From NCBI RefSeq assembly GCF_029626225.1, contig NZ_JARUBP010000001.1:1116001-1180000 (forward strand): 64,000 bases of DNA, given 5' to 3'. Shown here one piece after another: positions 28,317 through 37,238 of the stretch (positions are counted from its first letter, which is position 1; the number at the start of each line of letters is the position of its first letter). The notes beneath the pieces are model-generated. The model saw only the letters and a list, made by a program, of their open reading frames with translations, ran no database searches and was not told the DNA's origin. The position numbers and the translations under genes are program-made. This stretch comes from Asanoa sp. WMMD1127 (GTDB lineage: Bacteria; Actinomycetota; Actinomycetes; Mycobacteriales; Micromonosporaceae).

Positions 28317-29606
28317 ATGGAGCAGCTCAGCGGGTGGTTGACCGCGTCCGAGGCGGCGGAGCGGCTAGGTGTGAAGCCAGCCACGCTCTATGCCTATGTG
28401 AGCCGCGGTGTGCTCGCCCGACGCCGCTCCCCCGAGGGCCAGAGCCTGTTCGACCCGGCGGAGGTGGAGCGGCTCGCCCGCCGGGGCCGGCCTCGACGTG
28501 CACCGAACGCCTCCGAGGTGGTGATCGAGTCAGGCATCACGGCGCTCGGCCCCGACCGCCCGTTCTACCGCGGGCGCGATGCGCTGGAGCTGGCCGCGTC
28601 GGCGTCCTTCGAAGCGGTGGCCGAGGGGTTGTGGACCGGGGACTTCGCGGCCGGTCCGCAGGCGTGGCGGGCGAGTGAGGCGGCGTTGCGGGCCGGGCGG
28701 GCGGCGAGCGCCGCACTGCCGCCGAACGTCCTCCTCCTCGACCGCATCCAAGCGATCGTGCCGGCGCTGGCGGCCACGGACCCGCTACGCGGAAACCTCG
28801 ACCCGTCCGCGGTCGTCGCCGTCGGCCACACCCTGGTCGCCGGCATCGTCGACTGCCTGCCACCGCGGCTGGGGGATGAGAGCGGCGCTCACAACGAGAG
28901 CAGCGCTCGCGGGAGCAACCTTCGCCTTGCGGTCGGCAGCGGGACCGGCGGACCTGGGCCGCTGGGCGACGGGCCGGCGGATGGCAGCATCGCGGCCCGG
29001 CTGGGATGGCGGTTGGGGGCGGAGAACCGGTTCATCGACGGTGTGCGGGCCGCATTGGTGCTGTTGGCTGACCATGAGCTCGCGGCGTCGACGTTGGCGG
29101 CGCGGGTGGCGGCCTCGGTGCGTGCGGATCCTTACGCGGTGGTCGCGACCGGGCTCGCGACCGTGAGCGGCGCACTGCACGGCGGCGCCTCGCTCGGCGC
29201 CGAGGCGCTCCTCGACGCGATCGCGGACCCGGCGGACGCCGACGCGGCCATCGGCTTGCGGCTGCGCCGGGGCGAGCGGATTCCCGGCTTCGGCCATGCC
29301 GTCTACAAGTCCGGCGACGGCCGTGCCGGCGCGCTGCTGAACCGGATCAGCGCCCTCGCACCGGACCACCCTGTGCTCGCCAAGGCCGACGCGCTGCTCG
29401 ACGCGGCCCGCCGCCGCCGCCTGCCGGAACCCAACATCGACTTCGCGCTCGCCACCCTGACCCGGGCGGCCGGGCTGCCCACCGGCGCCGGGGAGGCGAT
29501 CTTCGCGATCGCGCGCATCGCCGGCTGGCTGGCGCACGCGATGGAGGAGTACGAGCGGCGTACCCCGCTCCGCCTCCGCGCCGTCTACATCGGACCCACT
29601 GGATAA
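28317..29606 (+). CDS. Citrate synthase-like enzyme fused to an N-terminal DNA-binding HTH
   Basis: 429 residues. Residues 7-55 are an excisionase/MerR-like HTH (WLTASEAAERLGVKPATLYAYVSRGVLA...) with the short wing of the HTH_17 type. A basic linker (RRGRPRRAP) leads to a citrate synthase fold keeping the catalytic triad: His288 in GALHGGAS, His327 in IPGFGHAVYK and Asp374 in NIDFALA; ADHELAASTLAARV is also conserved. A Ser/Gly/Asn-rich insert of about 40 residues (185-222) interrupts the large domain. It may be an active Si-type citrate or methylcitrate synthase that also binds DNA, or a sensor that has kept the active site. ATG 28317 is set by GGAGG at 28308-28312. Divergent from the Re-type-like gene. 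Confidence 0.85.
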   Translation: MEQLSGWLTASEAAERLGVKPATLYAYVSRGVLARRRSPEGQSLFDPAEVERLARRGRPRRAPNASEVVIESGITALGPDRPFYRGRDALELAASASFEAVAEGLWTGDFAAGPQAWRASEAALRAGRAASAALPPNVLLLDRIQAIVPALAATDPLRGNLDPSAVVAVGHTLVAGIVDCLPPRLGDESGAHNESSARGSNLRLAVGSGTGGPGPLGDGPADGSIAARLGWRLGAENRFIDGVRAALVLLADHELAASTLAARVAASVRADPYAVVATGLATVSGALHGGASLGAEALLDAIADPADADAAIGLRLRRGERIPGFGHAVYKSGDGRAGALLNRISALAPDHPVLAKADALLDAARRRRLPEPNIDFALATLTRAAGLPTGAGEAIFAIARIAGWLAHAMEEYERRTPLRLRAVYIGPTG

Positions 29607-29671
29607 ACCGTTGGGTTGACCGGTTGAGTCGCGGTACCCTCGATCACCCACGCGCTGAGAGGGGCAGGCCG

Positions 29672-29683
29672 ATGCGGATCTGA
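29672..29683 (+). CDS. Three-codon leader ORF (Met-Arg-Ile) of the ABC-F gene
   Basis: ATG CGG ATC TGA at 29672-29683 is preceded by GAGAGGGG (29657-29664) at ideal spacing and followed without a gap by the leader hairpin, 38 bases before the ABC-F start. Minimal leader peptides that stall drug-bound ribosomes are a known control mode for ABC-F and Erm resistance genes; expression here is inference. Confidence 0.5.
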   Translation: MRI

Positions 29684-29707
29684 GGTTGTCGACGCTTTCC
29701 GACAACC
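29684..29707 (+). promoter_or_regulatory. Leader hairpin (candidate attenuator) of the ABC-F gene
   Basis: GGTTGTCG (29684-29691) pairs with CGACAACC (29700-29707) across an 8-base loop. It lies between the leader ORF stop and the GGAGG (29710-29714) of the ABC-F gene. GGGTTG at 29613-29618 could compete for the 3' arm. Confidence 0.5.
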
Positions 29708-29720
29708 CTGGAGGACCGCT

Positions 29721-31397
29721 ATGTCTTCTGCCATCCTGCTCTCCGACCTCACCTTCGCCTGGCCGGACGGCGAGCCCGTGTTCGACGGACTCGACCTGGT
29801 CGTCAACCCGGGCCGCACCGCGCTGATCGGCGCCAACGGCTCCGGCAAATCCACCCTGTTACGCCTGGTCACCGGCACGATCAGCCCGACCCGCGGCACC
29901 GTACGCGTCGAGGGCCCGCTCGGCTACCTGCCCCAGGACCTGACGCTCGACGCCACCCGCCCGGTCGACGACGTGCTCGGCGTCGCGGCGACCCGGCGCG
30001 CCTTGGCCGCCGTCGAACGCGGCGACACCGACCCGAGCCTCTGGGCGACGATCGGCGACGACTGGGACGTCGACGACCGCGCCCGGGAGACGCTCGACCG
30101 GCTCGGCCTCGGCCACATCGACCTCGACCGTCCGGTCGGCGCGCTCTCCGGTGGTGAAGCGGTTCTGCTCGGGCTGGCCGGGCAACTGCTGCGCCGGCCG
30201 CGCGTACTCGTGCTCGACGAACCCACCAACAACCTCGACCGCGCCGCGCGGGAGCGGCTCTATGCGATGGTCACCGCCTGGACCGGCGTCCTCCTGCTCG
30301 TCACCCACGACCGCGAGCTGCTCGAACTCGTCGACCAGATAGCCGAACTCCGCGACGGCACGATGCGGCTGTTCGGCGGCACGTTCAGCGAGTACGAAGC
30401 CGCGCTCGCGGTCGAGCAGGAGGCCGCGCAACGGGCGGTCCGGGCGGCCGAGGGCGACCTGCGCCGCCAACGGCGCGAGCTCGACGACGCACACGTCAAG
30501 CTCGCCCGCCGGATCCGCTACGGCCAGAAGATGTGGGACACCAAACGCGAGCCGAAGGCCATCATGGCCCAGCGCCGGCGGCAGGCGCAGGTGTCGGCGG
30601 GAAAGCACCGCGGCCTGCACGAGGAACGGCTCGCGGACGCACAGGAGCGGCTGGCCTCGGCCGAGGAGGCGGTCCGCGACGACGCGACGATCCGCGTCGA
30701 CCTGCCGGCAACCGCCGTGCCGCCGGCCCGGCGGGTCCTCACGGTCCGCGAAGCCGTGCTCCGCACGTCGGCCCCTTCGTGGGCGACCCGGGGCGCACCT
30801 TCGGTGGCGGTGCGAGACGCGCGGTTCCCGCGGGCGTCGAGCATCAGCTTCGACGTCTACGGACCTGAGCGGATCGCGCTGCTCGGTGTCAACGGCTCTG
30901 GCAAGACCACCCTCCTCGCGGCGCTCGCCGGCCGGCTGCCGGTGTCATCCGGTGAGGTCGACGTCGCGGTGCCGGTGCGGCTGTTGCCGCAACGACTCGA
31001 CGTACTCGATGACGAACTGTCGATCGTGGCCAATGTGCATCGGCTCGCGCCGGCGGCAGGTGAGAACGCGATCCGGGCGCGGCTGGCCCGGTTCCTGTTC
31101 CGCGGCGCGCGGGCCGAGCGGCCGGTCGGCACGTTGTCGGGCGGCGAGCGGTTCCGGGCCACGCTGGCGGCGCTGATGCTGGCCGAGCCCGCGCCGCAGT
31201 TGCTGCTGCTGGACGAGCCGACCAACAACCTCGACCTGGCCAGCGTACGACAGCTGGGTGAGGCGCTGGCCGCGTACCAGGGCGCTCTGGTGGTGGCCAG
31301 CCACGACCTGCCGTTCCTGCGCGGCCTGGGCATCACACGCTGGTTGCGGCTCGACGGTGGCGAGCTGAGCGAATCGGGGCCGCCCTTGGGAGCTTAA
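29721..31397 (+). CDS. ABC-F family ATPase, probable antibiotic-response type
   Basis: 558 residues with two ABC domains. Domain 1: GANGSGKST, LSGGEAVLLG, VLVLDEPTNNLD. Domain 2: GVNGSGKTT, LSGGERFRATLA, LLLLDEPTNNLD. The linker between them (RRQRRELDDAHVKLARRIRYG... KAIMAQRRRQAQ) is long and basic, like those that reach the peptidyl-transferase centre. No membrane helix. The gene has its own leader with a mini-ORF and hairpin, which points to translation-linked induction by a ribosome-targeting drug. An in-frame TTA codon lies at 29859. It differs from the ABC-F at 18.7 kb in both signature motifs. The stop codon TAA is part of a TTAACCGGT sequence. Confidence 0.93.
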   Translation: MSSAILLSDLTFAWPDGEPVFDGLDLVVNPGRTALIGANGSGKSTLLRLVTGTISPTRGTVRVEGPLGYLPQDLTLDATRPVDDVLGVAATRRALAAVERGDTDPSLWATIGDDWDVDDRARETLDRLGLGHIDLDRPVGALSGGEAVLLGLAGQLLRRPRVLVLDEPTNNLDRAARERLYAMVTAWTGVLLLVTHDRELLELVDQIAELRDGTMRLFGGTFSEYEAALAVEQEAAQRAVRAAEGDLRRQRRELDDAHVKLARRIRYGQKMWDTKREPKAIMAQRRRQAQVSAGKHRGLHEERLADAQERLASAEEAVRDDATIRVDLPATAVPPARRVLTVREAVLRTSAPSWATRGAPSVAVRDARFPRASSISFDVYGPERIALLGVNGSGKTTLLAALAGRLPVSSGEVDVAVPVRLLPQRLDVLDDELSIVANVHRLAPAAGENAIRARLARFLFRGARAERPVGTLSGGERFRATLAALMLAEPAPQLLLLDEPTNNLDLASVRQLGEALAAYQGALVVASHDLPFLRGLGITRWLRLDGGELSESGPPLGA

Positions 31398-31491
31398 CCG
31401 GTCAGGGCGGTTCTTCGCCGGGGCGGGACGACGTCCGGTCCCGGCGGAGCGCCGCCATGATGAACCGGATAAGCCCTAAGGTGACGGGGTG

Positions 31492-31884
31492 GTGCGGTTT
31501 CGAATCAGCGAGGCGGCCGAGTTGCTCGGCGTCAGCCCCGACACGGTGCGCCGGTGGATCGACGCCGGCAAGCTGCCCGCGGGCCGCGACGAGCACGGGC
31601 ATCGGCTGATCGACGGAACCGACCTCGCCGCCTTCGCGCGGGCCCAGCACGAGCAGGCCGAAGGCGGCGACACCTCGGCCCGCAACCGGCTCCGCGGCAT
31701 CGTCACCGCCGTGGTCAAGGACGCGGTGATGGCCCAGGTCGACATCCAGGCCGGCCCGTTCCGGATCGTCTCGCTGATGAGCCGCGAAGCGGTCGACGAG
31801 CTCGACCTGCGCGTCGGTTCCGTCGCGACGGCCGTCATCAAATCGACGACCGTCGTAGTGGAGAAGGCGCCTGCACGGCGTTAG
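31492..31884 (+). CDS. HTH-TOBE (Mop) molybdate-binding-type regulator
   Basis: 130 residues. The N-terminal half is an excisionase-type HTH (RISEAAELLGVSPDTVRRWIDAGKL), the C-terminal half a single TOBE/Mop domain (SARNRLRGIVTAVVKDAVMAQVDIQ; VGSVATAVIKSTTVVVEK), the fold that binds molybdate or tungstate in ModE and mop proteins. This HTH-Mop layout is common in actinomycetes. No modABC or molybdoenzyme gene is in the window, so its target is elsewhere or unknown. GTG 31492 is favoured over the adjacent GTG 31489 by the spacing from AAGGTGA (31478-31484). Confidence 0.9.
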   Translation: MRFRISEAAELLGVSPDTVRRWIDAGKLPAGRDEHGHRLIDGTDLAAFARAQHEQAEGGDTSARNRLRGIVTAVVKDAVMAQVDIQAGPFRIVSLMSREAVDELDLRVGSVATAVIKSTTVVVEKAPARR

Positions 31885-31942
31885 AGTCATCGATTAACCA
31901 GGAGCGGCGGCGCGCTCCCACCCCGATCGGGAGGAGAGCCTC

Positions 31943-33955
31943 GTGCCGTCCGTTTCTCGTCGTACCCTGCTGCGCGTTGGCGGCGCAGCCATCGCCGTCA
32001 GTGGCTTAACCGGTTTTGCTCCGGCCGCGCTCGCCGCGGCGGTGGTGTCCGCCGACCTCGTCGTCTACGGTGCCACCTCGGGCGGGTTGGTGGCCGCGAT
32101 CCAGGCCCGCCGCATGGGCCGCACCGCCCTCGTCCTGGAGCCGTCGACCCACCTGGGCGGGCTGACCACCGGCGGGCTGGGCCAGACCGACAGCGGCACT
32201 GCCGCGTCCATCAAGGGCATCGCGGGCGAGTTCTATCGACGGATCCACGGGAAATACGCGGGTACGCCCGTCACGCCGACCTCGCCGGCCCGGTTCACCT
32301 TCGAGCCGCACGTCGCCCGCACGGTGTTCGACGAGATGCTGGCCGAGGCCGGTGTACCGGTTTACCTCGGCGTGCGGCTGGCCTCGGTCACCAAGTCCGG
32401 CAACCGGTTGGTCGAGGTCGCCGGCGACAACGGGCAGGCATACCGGGGCGCGATGTTCGTCGACGCGTCCTACGAGGGCGACCTGATGCACCGCGCCGGC
32501 GTCGCCTGGACCGTCGGCCGGGAGAGCAACGCCACCTACGGCGAGACCATCAACGGCGTCCAGCTCCGAAGTGGACACCAGTTCAACTTCGCGGTCTCGC
32601 CGTACGCGGTGGCCGGGAACCCGTCGTCCGGCCTGCTCCCGGGCATTTCGGCGACGCCGGTCGCGCCGGCCGGCACCGGGGACAACCTGATCCAGGCATA
32701 CAACTACCGCATGTGCCTGACCCAGGCGGCGTCCCGCATCCCGTTCCCGAAACCCGCGGGCTACGACCCGATTCGCTACGAGCTTCTGCTGCGCTACGTG
32801 CAGGCCGGCTGGAACGGACCGTTCTTCACCACGCACGGCGTCGGCAACGGGAAGACCGACTCCAACAACAACGGCGCGTTCTCGACCGACTTCATCGGGG
32901 CCAACTACGCTTACCCGACCGCGTCGTACGCCGCGCGCGACAGCATCGCCGCCGAGCACCGTGCGTACCAGCAGGGCCTGATGTGGTTCCTGGCCAACGA
33001 TCCCCGGCTGCCCGCCTCGATCCGCACCGCGACGGCGGCCTGGGGTCTGGCGGCCGACGAGTTCACCACCACGGGTGGCTGGCCGCCGCAGCTCTACGTC
33101 CGCGAGGCCCGGCGAATGGTGTCGGCGCACGTGATGACCGAGCGCAACTGCCGCGGCCAGGAGGCGGTGCCGGATCCGGTCGGGCTGGCGAGTTACACAA
33201 TGGACTCCCACAACTGCCAGCGCGTCGTCGTCAACGGCGTGGTTAAGAACGAGGGCGACGTCCAGATCGGGGTGCCGGGCCCCTACGGCATCAGCTACCG
33301 CTCGATCGTGCCGGTCGAGTCACAGTGCGCGAACCTCCTCGTGCCGGTGTGCCTGGCGGCCAGCCACATCGCGTACGGCTCGATCCGGATGGAACCGGTC
33401 TTCATGATCCTCGGCCAATCGGCGGCGACCGCGGCGATCCTGGCCCTGAGTGCTTCTTCGTCGGTGCAACAGGTGGCGTACGCGAACCTGCGTGCCCGCT
33501 TGCTCGCCGACGGTCAGCTGCTGCAGTGGCCGCCGCCGCCCGCCGCGGGCGAGGTGATCGTCGACAGCCACGACGCTTCGGTGACCCGGGCAGGCACGTG
33601 GGTGTCGAGCACGTCGATCGGCGGCTACTGGGGCCGCGACTACGAGCACGACGGCAACACGGCCAAGGGGGTTAACCGGTTACGCTTCCGGCCCACGCTG
33701 CCGTCGGCCGGCACCTACACGGTCTACCTGCGGTGGACGGCGGACCCGAACCGGGCCAGCAACGTGCCGATCGACATCGTCCACGCCGGCGGCCTGACCA
33801 CCCGGACGGTCGACCAGCGTGGCAGCGGCGGGCAATGGGTGCCGGTGGGCGCCTACTCGTTCGCCGCGGGCACCGGTGGCAGCCTCCTGGTTCGCACGGA
33901 GAACACGAACGGCTACGTCGTCGCCGACGCGGCCCGGTGGGTGCTGACGCCGTAG
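31943..33955 (+). CDS. Tat-exported FAD-dependent oxidoreductase with C-terminal golvesin-like domain
   Basis: 670 residues. A twin-arginine signal ([17 protein letters not shown], cut near AALA) precedes a FAD-binding Rossmann domain of the FAD_oxidored type ([20 protein letters not shown], then [16 protein letters not shown]). The last about 130 residues ([15 protein letters not shown]... [12 protein letters not shown]...VVADAARW) look like the golvesin/Xly carbohydrate-binding beta-sandwich. So a flavoenzyme secreted folded with cofactor and probably tethered to a polysaccharide. GTG 31943 follows GGGAGGAG. Two in-frame TTA codons (32006 and 33680) both lie in TTAACCGGTT or its continuation. 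The following TetR gene starts 10 bases after the stop. Confidence 0.88.
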   Translation: MPSVSRRTLLRVGGAAIAVSGLTGFAPAALAAAVVSADLVVYGATSGGLVAAIQARRMGRTALVLEPSTHLGGLTTGGLGQTDSGTAASIKGIAGEFYRRIHGKYAGTPVTPTSPARFTFEPHVARTVFDEMLAEAGVPVYLGVRLASVTKSGNRLVEVAGDNGQAYRGAMFVDASYEGDLMHRAGVAWTVGRESNATYGETINGVQLRSGHQFNFAVSPYAVAGNPSSGLLPGISATPVAPAGTGDNLIQAYNYRMCLTQAASRIPFPKPAGYDPIRYELLLRYVQAGWNGPFFTTHGVGNGKTDSNNNGAFSTDFIGANYAYPTASYAARDSIAAEHRAYQQGLMWFLANDPRLPASIRTATAAWGLAADEFTTTGGWPPQLYVREARRMVSAHVMTERNCRGQEAVPDPVGLASYTMDSHNCQRVVVNGVVKNEGDVQIGVPGPYGISYRSIVPVESQCANLLVPVCLAASHIAYGSIRMEPVFMILGQSAATAAILALSASSSVQQVAYANLRARLLADGQLLQWPPPPAAGEVIVDSHDASVTRAGTWVSSTSIGGYWGRDYEHDGNTAKGVNRLRFRPTLPSAGTYTVYLRWTADPNRASNVPIDIVHAGGLTTRTVDQRGSGGQWVPVGAYSFAAGTGGSLLVRTENTNGYVVADAARWVLTP

Positions 33956-33965
33956 TCTGGCCGCC

Positions 33966-34559
33966 ATGGCGGGTGGGGCGCGGAAGGAGCGGGCTGCGCA
34001 GACGCGCGCGGCGCTGCTCGACGCGGCGCGCACGCTGTTCGCGGAGCGCGGCTACCTCAACACGAAGATCACCGACATCACCGCGGCGGCCGGTCGGGCA
34101 ACCGGTTCGTTCTACGAGCATTTCGCCAGCAAGGAGGAGCTGCTGCAGGCGCTGCTGGCCGACCTGGACAGCGCCGCCGACCAGCGGGTCGACCGAGACC
34201 ATCCCCGCGACCACGACCTGACGGACCGGGCCCAACTCCGTGAGCATCTGGCCATCGCCTGGACGGTGATGACCGAACACCGGCCGGTGACGGTGGCGCT
34301 GTTCCAGTCGATGGTCGCGGAGGACCCGGCCTCCGGCCGGGCCTGGCTGGACCTGGTGAACCGGTCCACCACGCTGCGCGAGCACCTGGAGCACCTACGG
34401 GAGCGCGGCCATCGCCTCCCCGGCGATCCGGAACTGATCGCCGCCGCCATGGCCGCGCTCCTGGGCACCCTGAACTACGCGCAACCACCCACCGACCCAG
34501 ACGCCGTCGTCGACGCCCTCACCGACCTGCTGCTGCACGGGCTGGCCGGCCCGCACTGA
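33966..34559 (+). CDS. TetR-family transcriptional regulator
   Basis: 197 residues. HTH in the first 60 residues: [48 protein letters not shown]. The C-terminal ligand domain is not assignable to a subfamily. Ten bases downstream of the FAD oxidoreductase on the same strand, so it may be co-transcribed; its operator was not identified. An array of tandem repeats begins just after its stop. Confidence 0.92.
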   Translation: MAGGARKERAAQTRAALLDAARTLFAERGYLNTKITDITAAAGRATGSFYEHFASKEELLQALLADLDSAADQRVDRDHPRDHDLTDRAQLREHLAIAWTVMTEHRPVTVALFQSMVAEDPASGRAWLDLVNRSTTLREHLEHLRERGHRLPGDPELIAAAMAALLGTLNYAQPPTDPDAVVDALTDLLLHGLAGPH

Positions 34560-34570
34560 ACCGGTCAAGC

Positions 34571-34808
34571 GCGAGCCATCCGGCCGCACACACCTCGACG
34601 GCGAACCCGGACAGGACTCCGCCACACGCACCGCGCGAAGCTATCCGGCCGCCCCTACCTCGACGGCGGTCCCGAACACGGCTTCGCCACGCGCACCACG
34701 CGGAGCTATCCGGCCGCCCACACCACGACGGCGGACCCGGACACGGCCTCTGCCACACGGACCGCGCGAAGCTATCCGGCCGCCCTCACCTCGACGGCAG
34801 TTCCGGCC
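34571..34808. repeat. 64-66 bp tandem array derived from the 3' end of the adjacent gene
   Basis: Units begin at 34571, 34635, 34700 and 34766, each with GCG-(A/G)AGC(T/C)ATCCGGCCGC, a CTCGACGGC block and a CCACACGCACCGCGC tail. The fourth is partial and is at the same time the last ten codons and stop of the minus-strand gene at 34772. Together with the TetR stop at 34559 this fills the whole intergenic gap. Confidence 0.9.
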
Positions 34809-35554
34809 GCGGGGTTTCCGAAGATCTCGGCCGCACTGCCGCCGCGGGCGAAGAGTTCGTAGCTGGTGCGGTCACCGCCCCCACCCCCACGTGGCCAACC
34901 GGAGCTGCCGGGCGCGAACGACAACTCCCCCGCCGGCACGGTGAACACGCCGTCCGCCACCACCGCCTCGGCCTCCGCGGAGCCGATGCGGACCCGGACC
35001 CGGCTGCCGGGTGGGGCGGGCGCCTCGTACCAGCTGGTCTTGATGTTGCCGTAGCCATCCACATAGGCAACGCTGCGCTGTGGCGCGGCCCCGACCGCGA
35101 CCACTTCCCTGAGCAGCGAATCGTCACCGCGCACCAACCGCGCCACCGCGTCGGGGAACAGGTCGCGCGACCGGAACTGTGACCCCTCGGCCGGCACGTC
35201 GACCGCGCGGAAGACCACGCGTTCGTCGGCCACGAACGACAGGCTCGCGCCGGCGGCCACGCCGACGATCAGCACGCCGGACGGCAGCCGGGCGGCCAGG
35301 AGGCGCTCGCCTGCGTTGGACTCGCGCGGCGCGTCCTCGTCTGCCCGCGGCGCCACGTTGGCGTAGAGGATCCGGTCCGCCGGGCCCGCGCCGAACGCCA
35401 GCTGCGCCACGCAGAAGCCGGCGCTGACCGTGTCGAACGGCGGCACCGGGATCGCGAACACGTCCGCCTCGGGGAGGAGGCTCGCGAAGCGTTGCCGTAC
35501 CTCGGCGAAGGCAAGATCACCCACCCCGTAGTCGGCCACCACCGTCAACAGCAT
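34772..35554 (-). CDS. SAM hydroxide adenosyltransferase (DUF62) family protein
   Basis: 260 residues, matching the SAM hydrolase/chlorinase/fluorinase superfamily. N-terminal Asp motif VVADYGVGD in place of the usual LTTDFG-D, central EGSQFRSRDLFPDAVARL (R/D-x-F-x-P-A/D-A motif), and the C-terminal beta domain with VAYVDGYGNIKTSWYE, equivalent to the IDxFGNxxTN segment. Characterised members split SAM into adenosine and methionine with hydroxide as nucleophile; the halogenases differ by a small loop. The deviations from the consensus make the exact reaction uncertain. The C-terminus coincides with a tandem-repeat unit. The gene stands alone. Confidence 0.82.
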   Translation of the reverse strand: MLLTVVADYGVGDLAFAEVRQRFASLLPEADVFAIPVPPFDTVSAGFCVAQLAFGAGPADRILYANVAPRADEDAPRESNAGERLLAARLPSGVLIVGVAAGASLSFVADERVVFRAVDVPAEGSQFRSRDLFPDAVARLVRGDDSLLREVVAVGAAPQRSVAYVDGYGNIKTSWYEAPAPPGSRVRVRIGSAEAEAVVADGVFTVPAGELSFAPGSSGWPRGGGGGDRTSYELFARGGSAAEIFGNPAAGTAVEVRAAG

Positions 35555-35601
35555 CCGGCGCCCCCAAGAGAGAGAAAGTTTCCCTCAGGCAAGAATATGC
35601 G

Positions 35602-35634
35602 AAAGGCCCCTGTCGCGCCGCGACAAGGGCCTTT
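35602..35634. terminator. Hairpin between divergent ends of 34772-35554 and the MFS gene
   Basis: 35602-35617 pairs with 35619-35634 with one mismatch; the inner pairs must open to form the loop. It follows the stop (35646) of the minus-strand efflux gene. Confidence 0.75.
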
Positions 35635-35645
35635 CCGCAGCGAAC

Positions 35646-37238
35646 TCAGTGGATAGCAGCCGTCTCCTGCGCCAGCCGCTCGTCACCGCTCAATGTGGAC
35701 AGCGGCTTCTCCTTGATGAAGATCACCGCGATCACGGCGAGGAACGCGATCGGCGCGCCGATCAGGAACAGTTCCGCGGTGGCCGACCCGTACACGTCGG
35801 CGATGATCTGGCGAACCGGTTCAGGAACGTCCGCCAGATCCGGGACCTCCGCGGTGCCCGAGCCGCCACCCGCGGCGACGCCCAGCTTCTCGGTCAGCCC
35901 GCTGGTCACCTTGTTGGCCAGCACCGCGCCCAGGGCGCTCACCCCGATCGCGCCGCCCATGCTGCGGAAGAACGTCAGCACCGACGTGGCCGCGCCGAGC
36001 TCGTTGGCCGGCACGTCGTTCTGCGCGGCCAGCACCAGGTTCTGCATGAGCATGCCGACGCCGACGCCGAGCACGGCCATGTAGACCGAGATGAGCACGA
36101 CGCTCGTGTCCGCGCCGATTGTGCCGAGCAGCAGCATGCCGACCGTCATAGTCAGCGCGCCACCAACGAGGTAGCCCTTCCACCTGCCGGTCTTGGTGAT
36201 GAGCTGACCGGCGACGGTCGACGAGACCAGCAGGCCGAAGATCAGCGGCAGGCTCATCAGACCGGCGACCGTCGGCGACTTGCCAAGGGAAACCTGGAAG
36301 TACTGCGCCAGGAAGACCGTCCCACCGAACATGGCCACGCCTACGAGGACAGAGGCCACAGTGGTGAGTGAGACGGTGCGGTTGCGGAAGATGGTGAGCG
36401 GGATGATGGGCTCCGCGGCCCGCGACTCGACGAACACCGCCAGCGCCAGGATCACCAGGCCGCCGACCACGAGCGCGGCGGTCTGCCACGAGGCCCACTC
36501 GAACTTGCTGCCGGCCAGCGTCGACCAGATGAGCAAAGTGGACACACCCGCGGTGATCAGCAGAGCACCGAGCCAGTCAATCTTCACTTCCCGGCGTACG
36601 ACGGGAAGGTGCAGTGTCTTCTGCAGCAGGAAGATGGACAGCAGGGTGAACGGCACGCCCAACAGGAAGCACCAGCGCCAGCCCAGCCAGCTCGTGTCGA
36701 CCAGCACGCCGCCGATCAGCGGCCCGGCGATCGTGCCGACGCCGAAGACAGCGCCGAAGATGCCGGAGTAGCGGCCAAGCTCACGCGGCGGGATCATCGC
36801 CGCCATCACGATCATCGCCAGCGCGGTCATGCCGCCCGCGCCGATGCCCTGCACGACGCGGCTGACGATCAGCACCTCGACGTTGGGCGTGAAGCCGGCG
36901 ATCAGCGATCCGGCGACGAACAGCAGCAGCGACAACTGGATCAGGAGCTTGCGGCTGTAGAGGTCGGCCATCTTGCCCCACAGCGGCACGGTGGCGGTCA
37001 TCGCGAGCAGCTCGGTGGTGACGATCCAGGTGTAGACGGACTGGCTGCCGTCGAGGTCGGCGATGATGCGCGGCAGCGCGTTGCCGACGATGGTCGACGC
37101 GAGGATCGACACGAACAGCCCGACCATCAGTCCGGACAAGGCTTGCAGCACCTCGCGGCGGGACATCCGCGCGGGTGTGCCGTCTGCGCTGGGCGGCTCG
37201 GCCGGGATCGGTTCGGACGAGGTGGTGACGTCGGTCAT
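35646..37238 (-). CDS. MFS multidrug efflux transporter, DHA2 (14-helix) family
   Basis: About 530 residues with 14 predicted helices. DHA2 motifs: motif A GKMADLYSRKLL after helix 2, motif C-like GPLIGGVLVDTSWLGWRWCFL in helix 5-6, and the N-terminal LDGSQSVYTWIVT (family motif D1 region). EmrB/QacA-type proton antiporters export drugs, dyes or secondary metabolites. ATG 37238 overlaps the stop of the TetR gene (ATGA/TGATGA), so repressor and pump form one operon, which is the standard self-regulated efflux arrangement. Confidence 0.94.
   Translation of the reverse strand: MTDVTTSSEPIPAEPPSADGTPARMSRREVLQALSGLMVGLFVSILASTIVGNALPRIIADLDGSQSVYTWIVTTELLAMTATVPLWGKMADLYSRKLLIQLSLLLFVAGSLIAGFTPNVEVLIVSRVVQGIGAGGMTALAMIVMAAMIPPRELGRYSGIFGAVFGVGTIAGPLIGGVLVDTSWLGWRWCFLLGVPFTLLSIFLLQKTLHLPVVRREVKIDWLGALLITAGVSTLLIWSTLAGSKFEWASWQTAALVVGGLVILALAVFVESRAAEPIIPLTIFRNRTVSLTTVASVLVGVAMFGGTVFLAQYFQVSLGKSPTVAGLMSLPLIFGLLVSSTVAGQLITKTGRWKGYLVGGALTMTVGMLLLGTIGADTSVVLISVYMAVLGVGVGMLMQNLVLAAQNDVPANELGAATSVLTFFRSMGGAIGVSALGAVLANKVTSGLTEKLGVAAGGGSGTAEVPDLADVPEPVRQIIADVYGSATAELFLIGAPIAFLAVIAVIFIKEKPLSTLSGDERLAQETAAIH

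Noticed and set aside
29650-29690. TPP riboswitch ahead of the ABC-F gene (a CTGAGA element is present)
   Set aside because: The other conserved TPP elements are missing and the gene is not thiamine related; leader ORF plus hairpin explains the region better.
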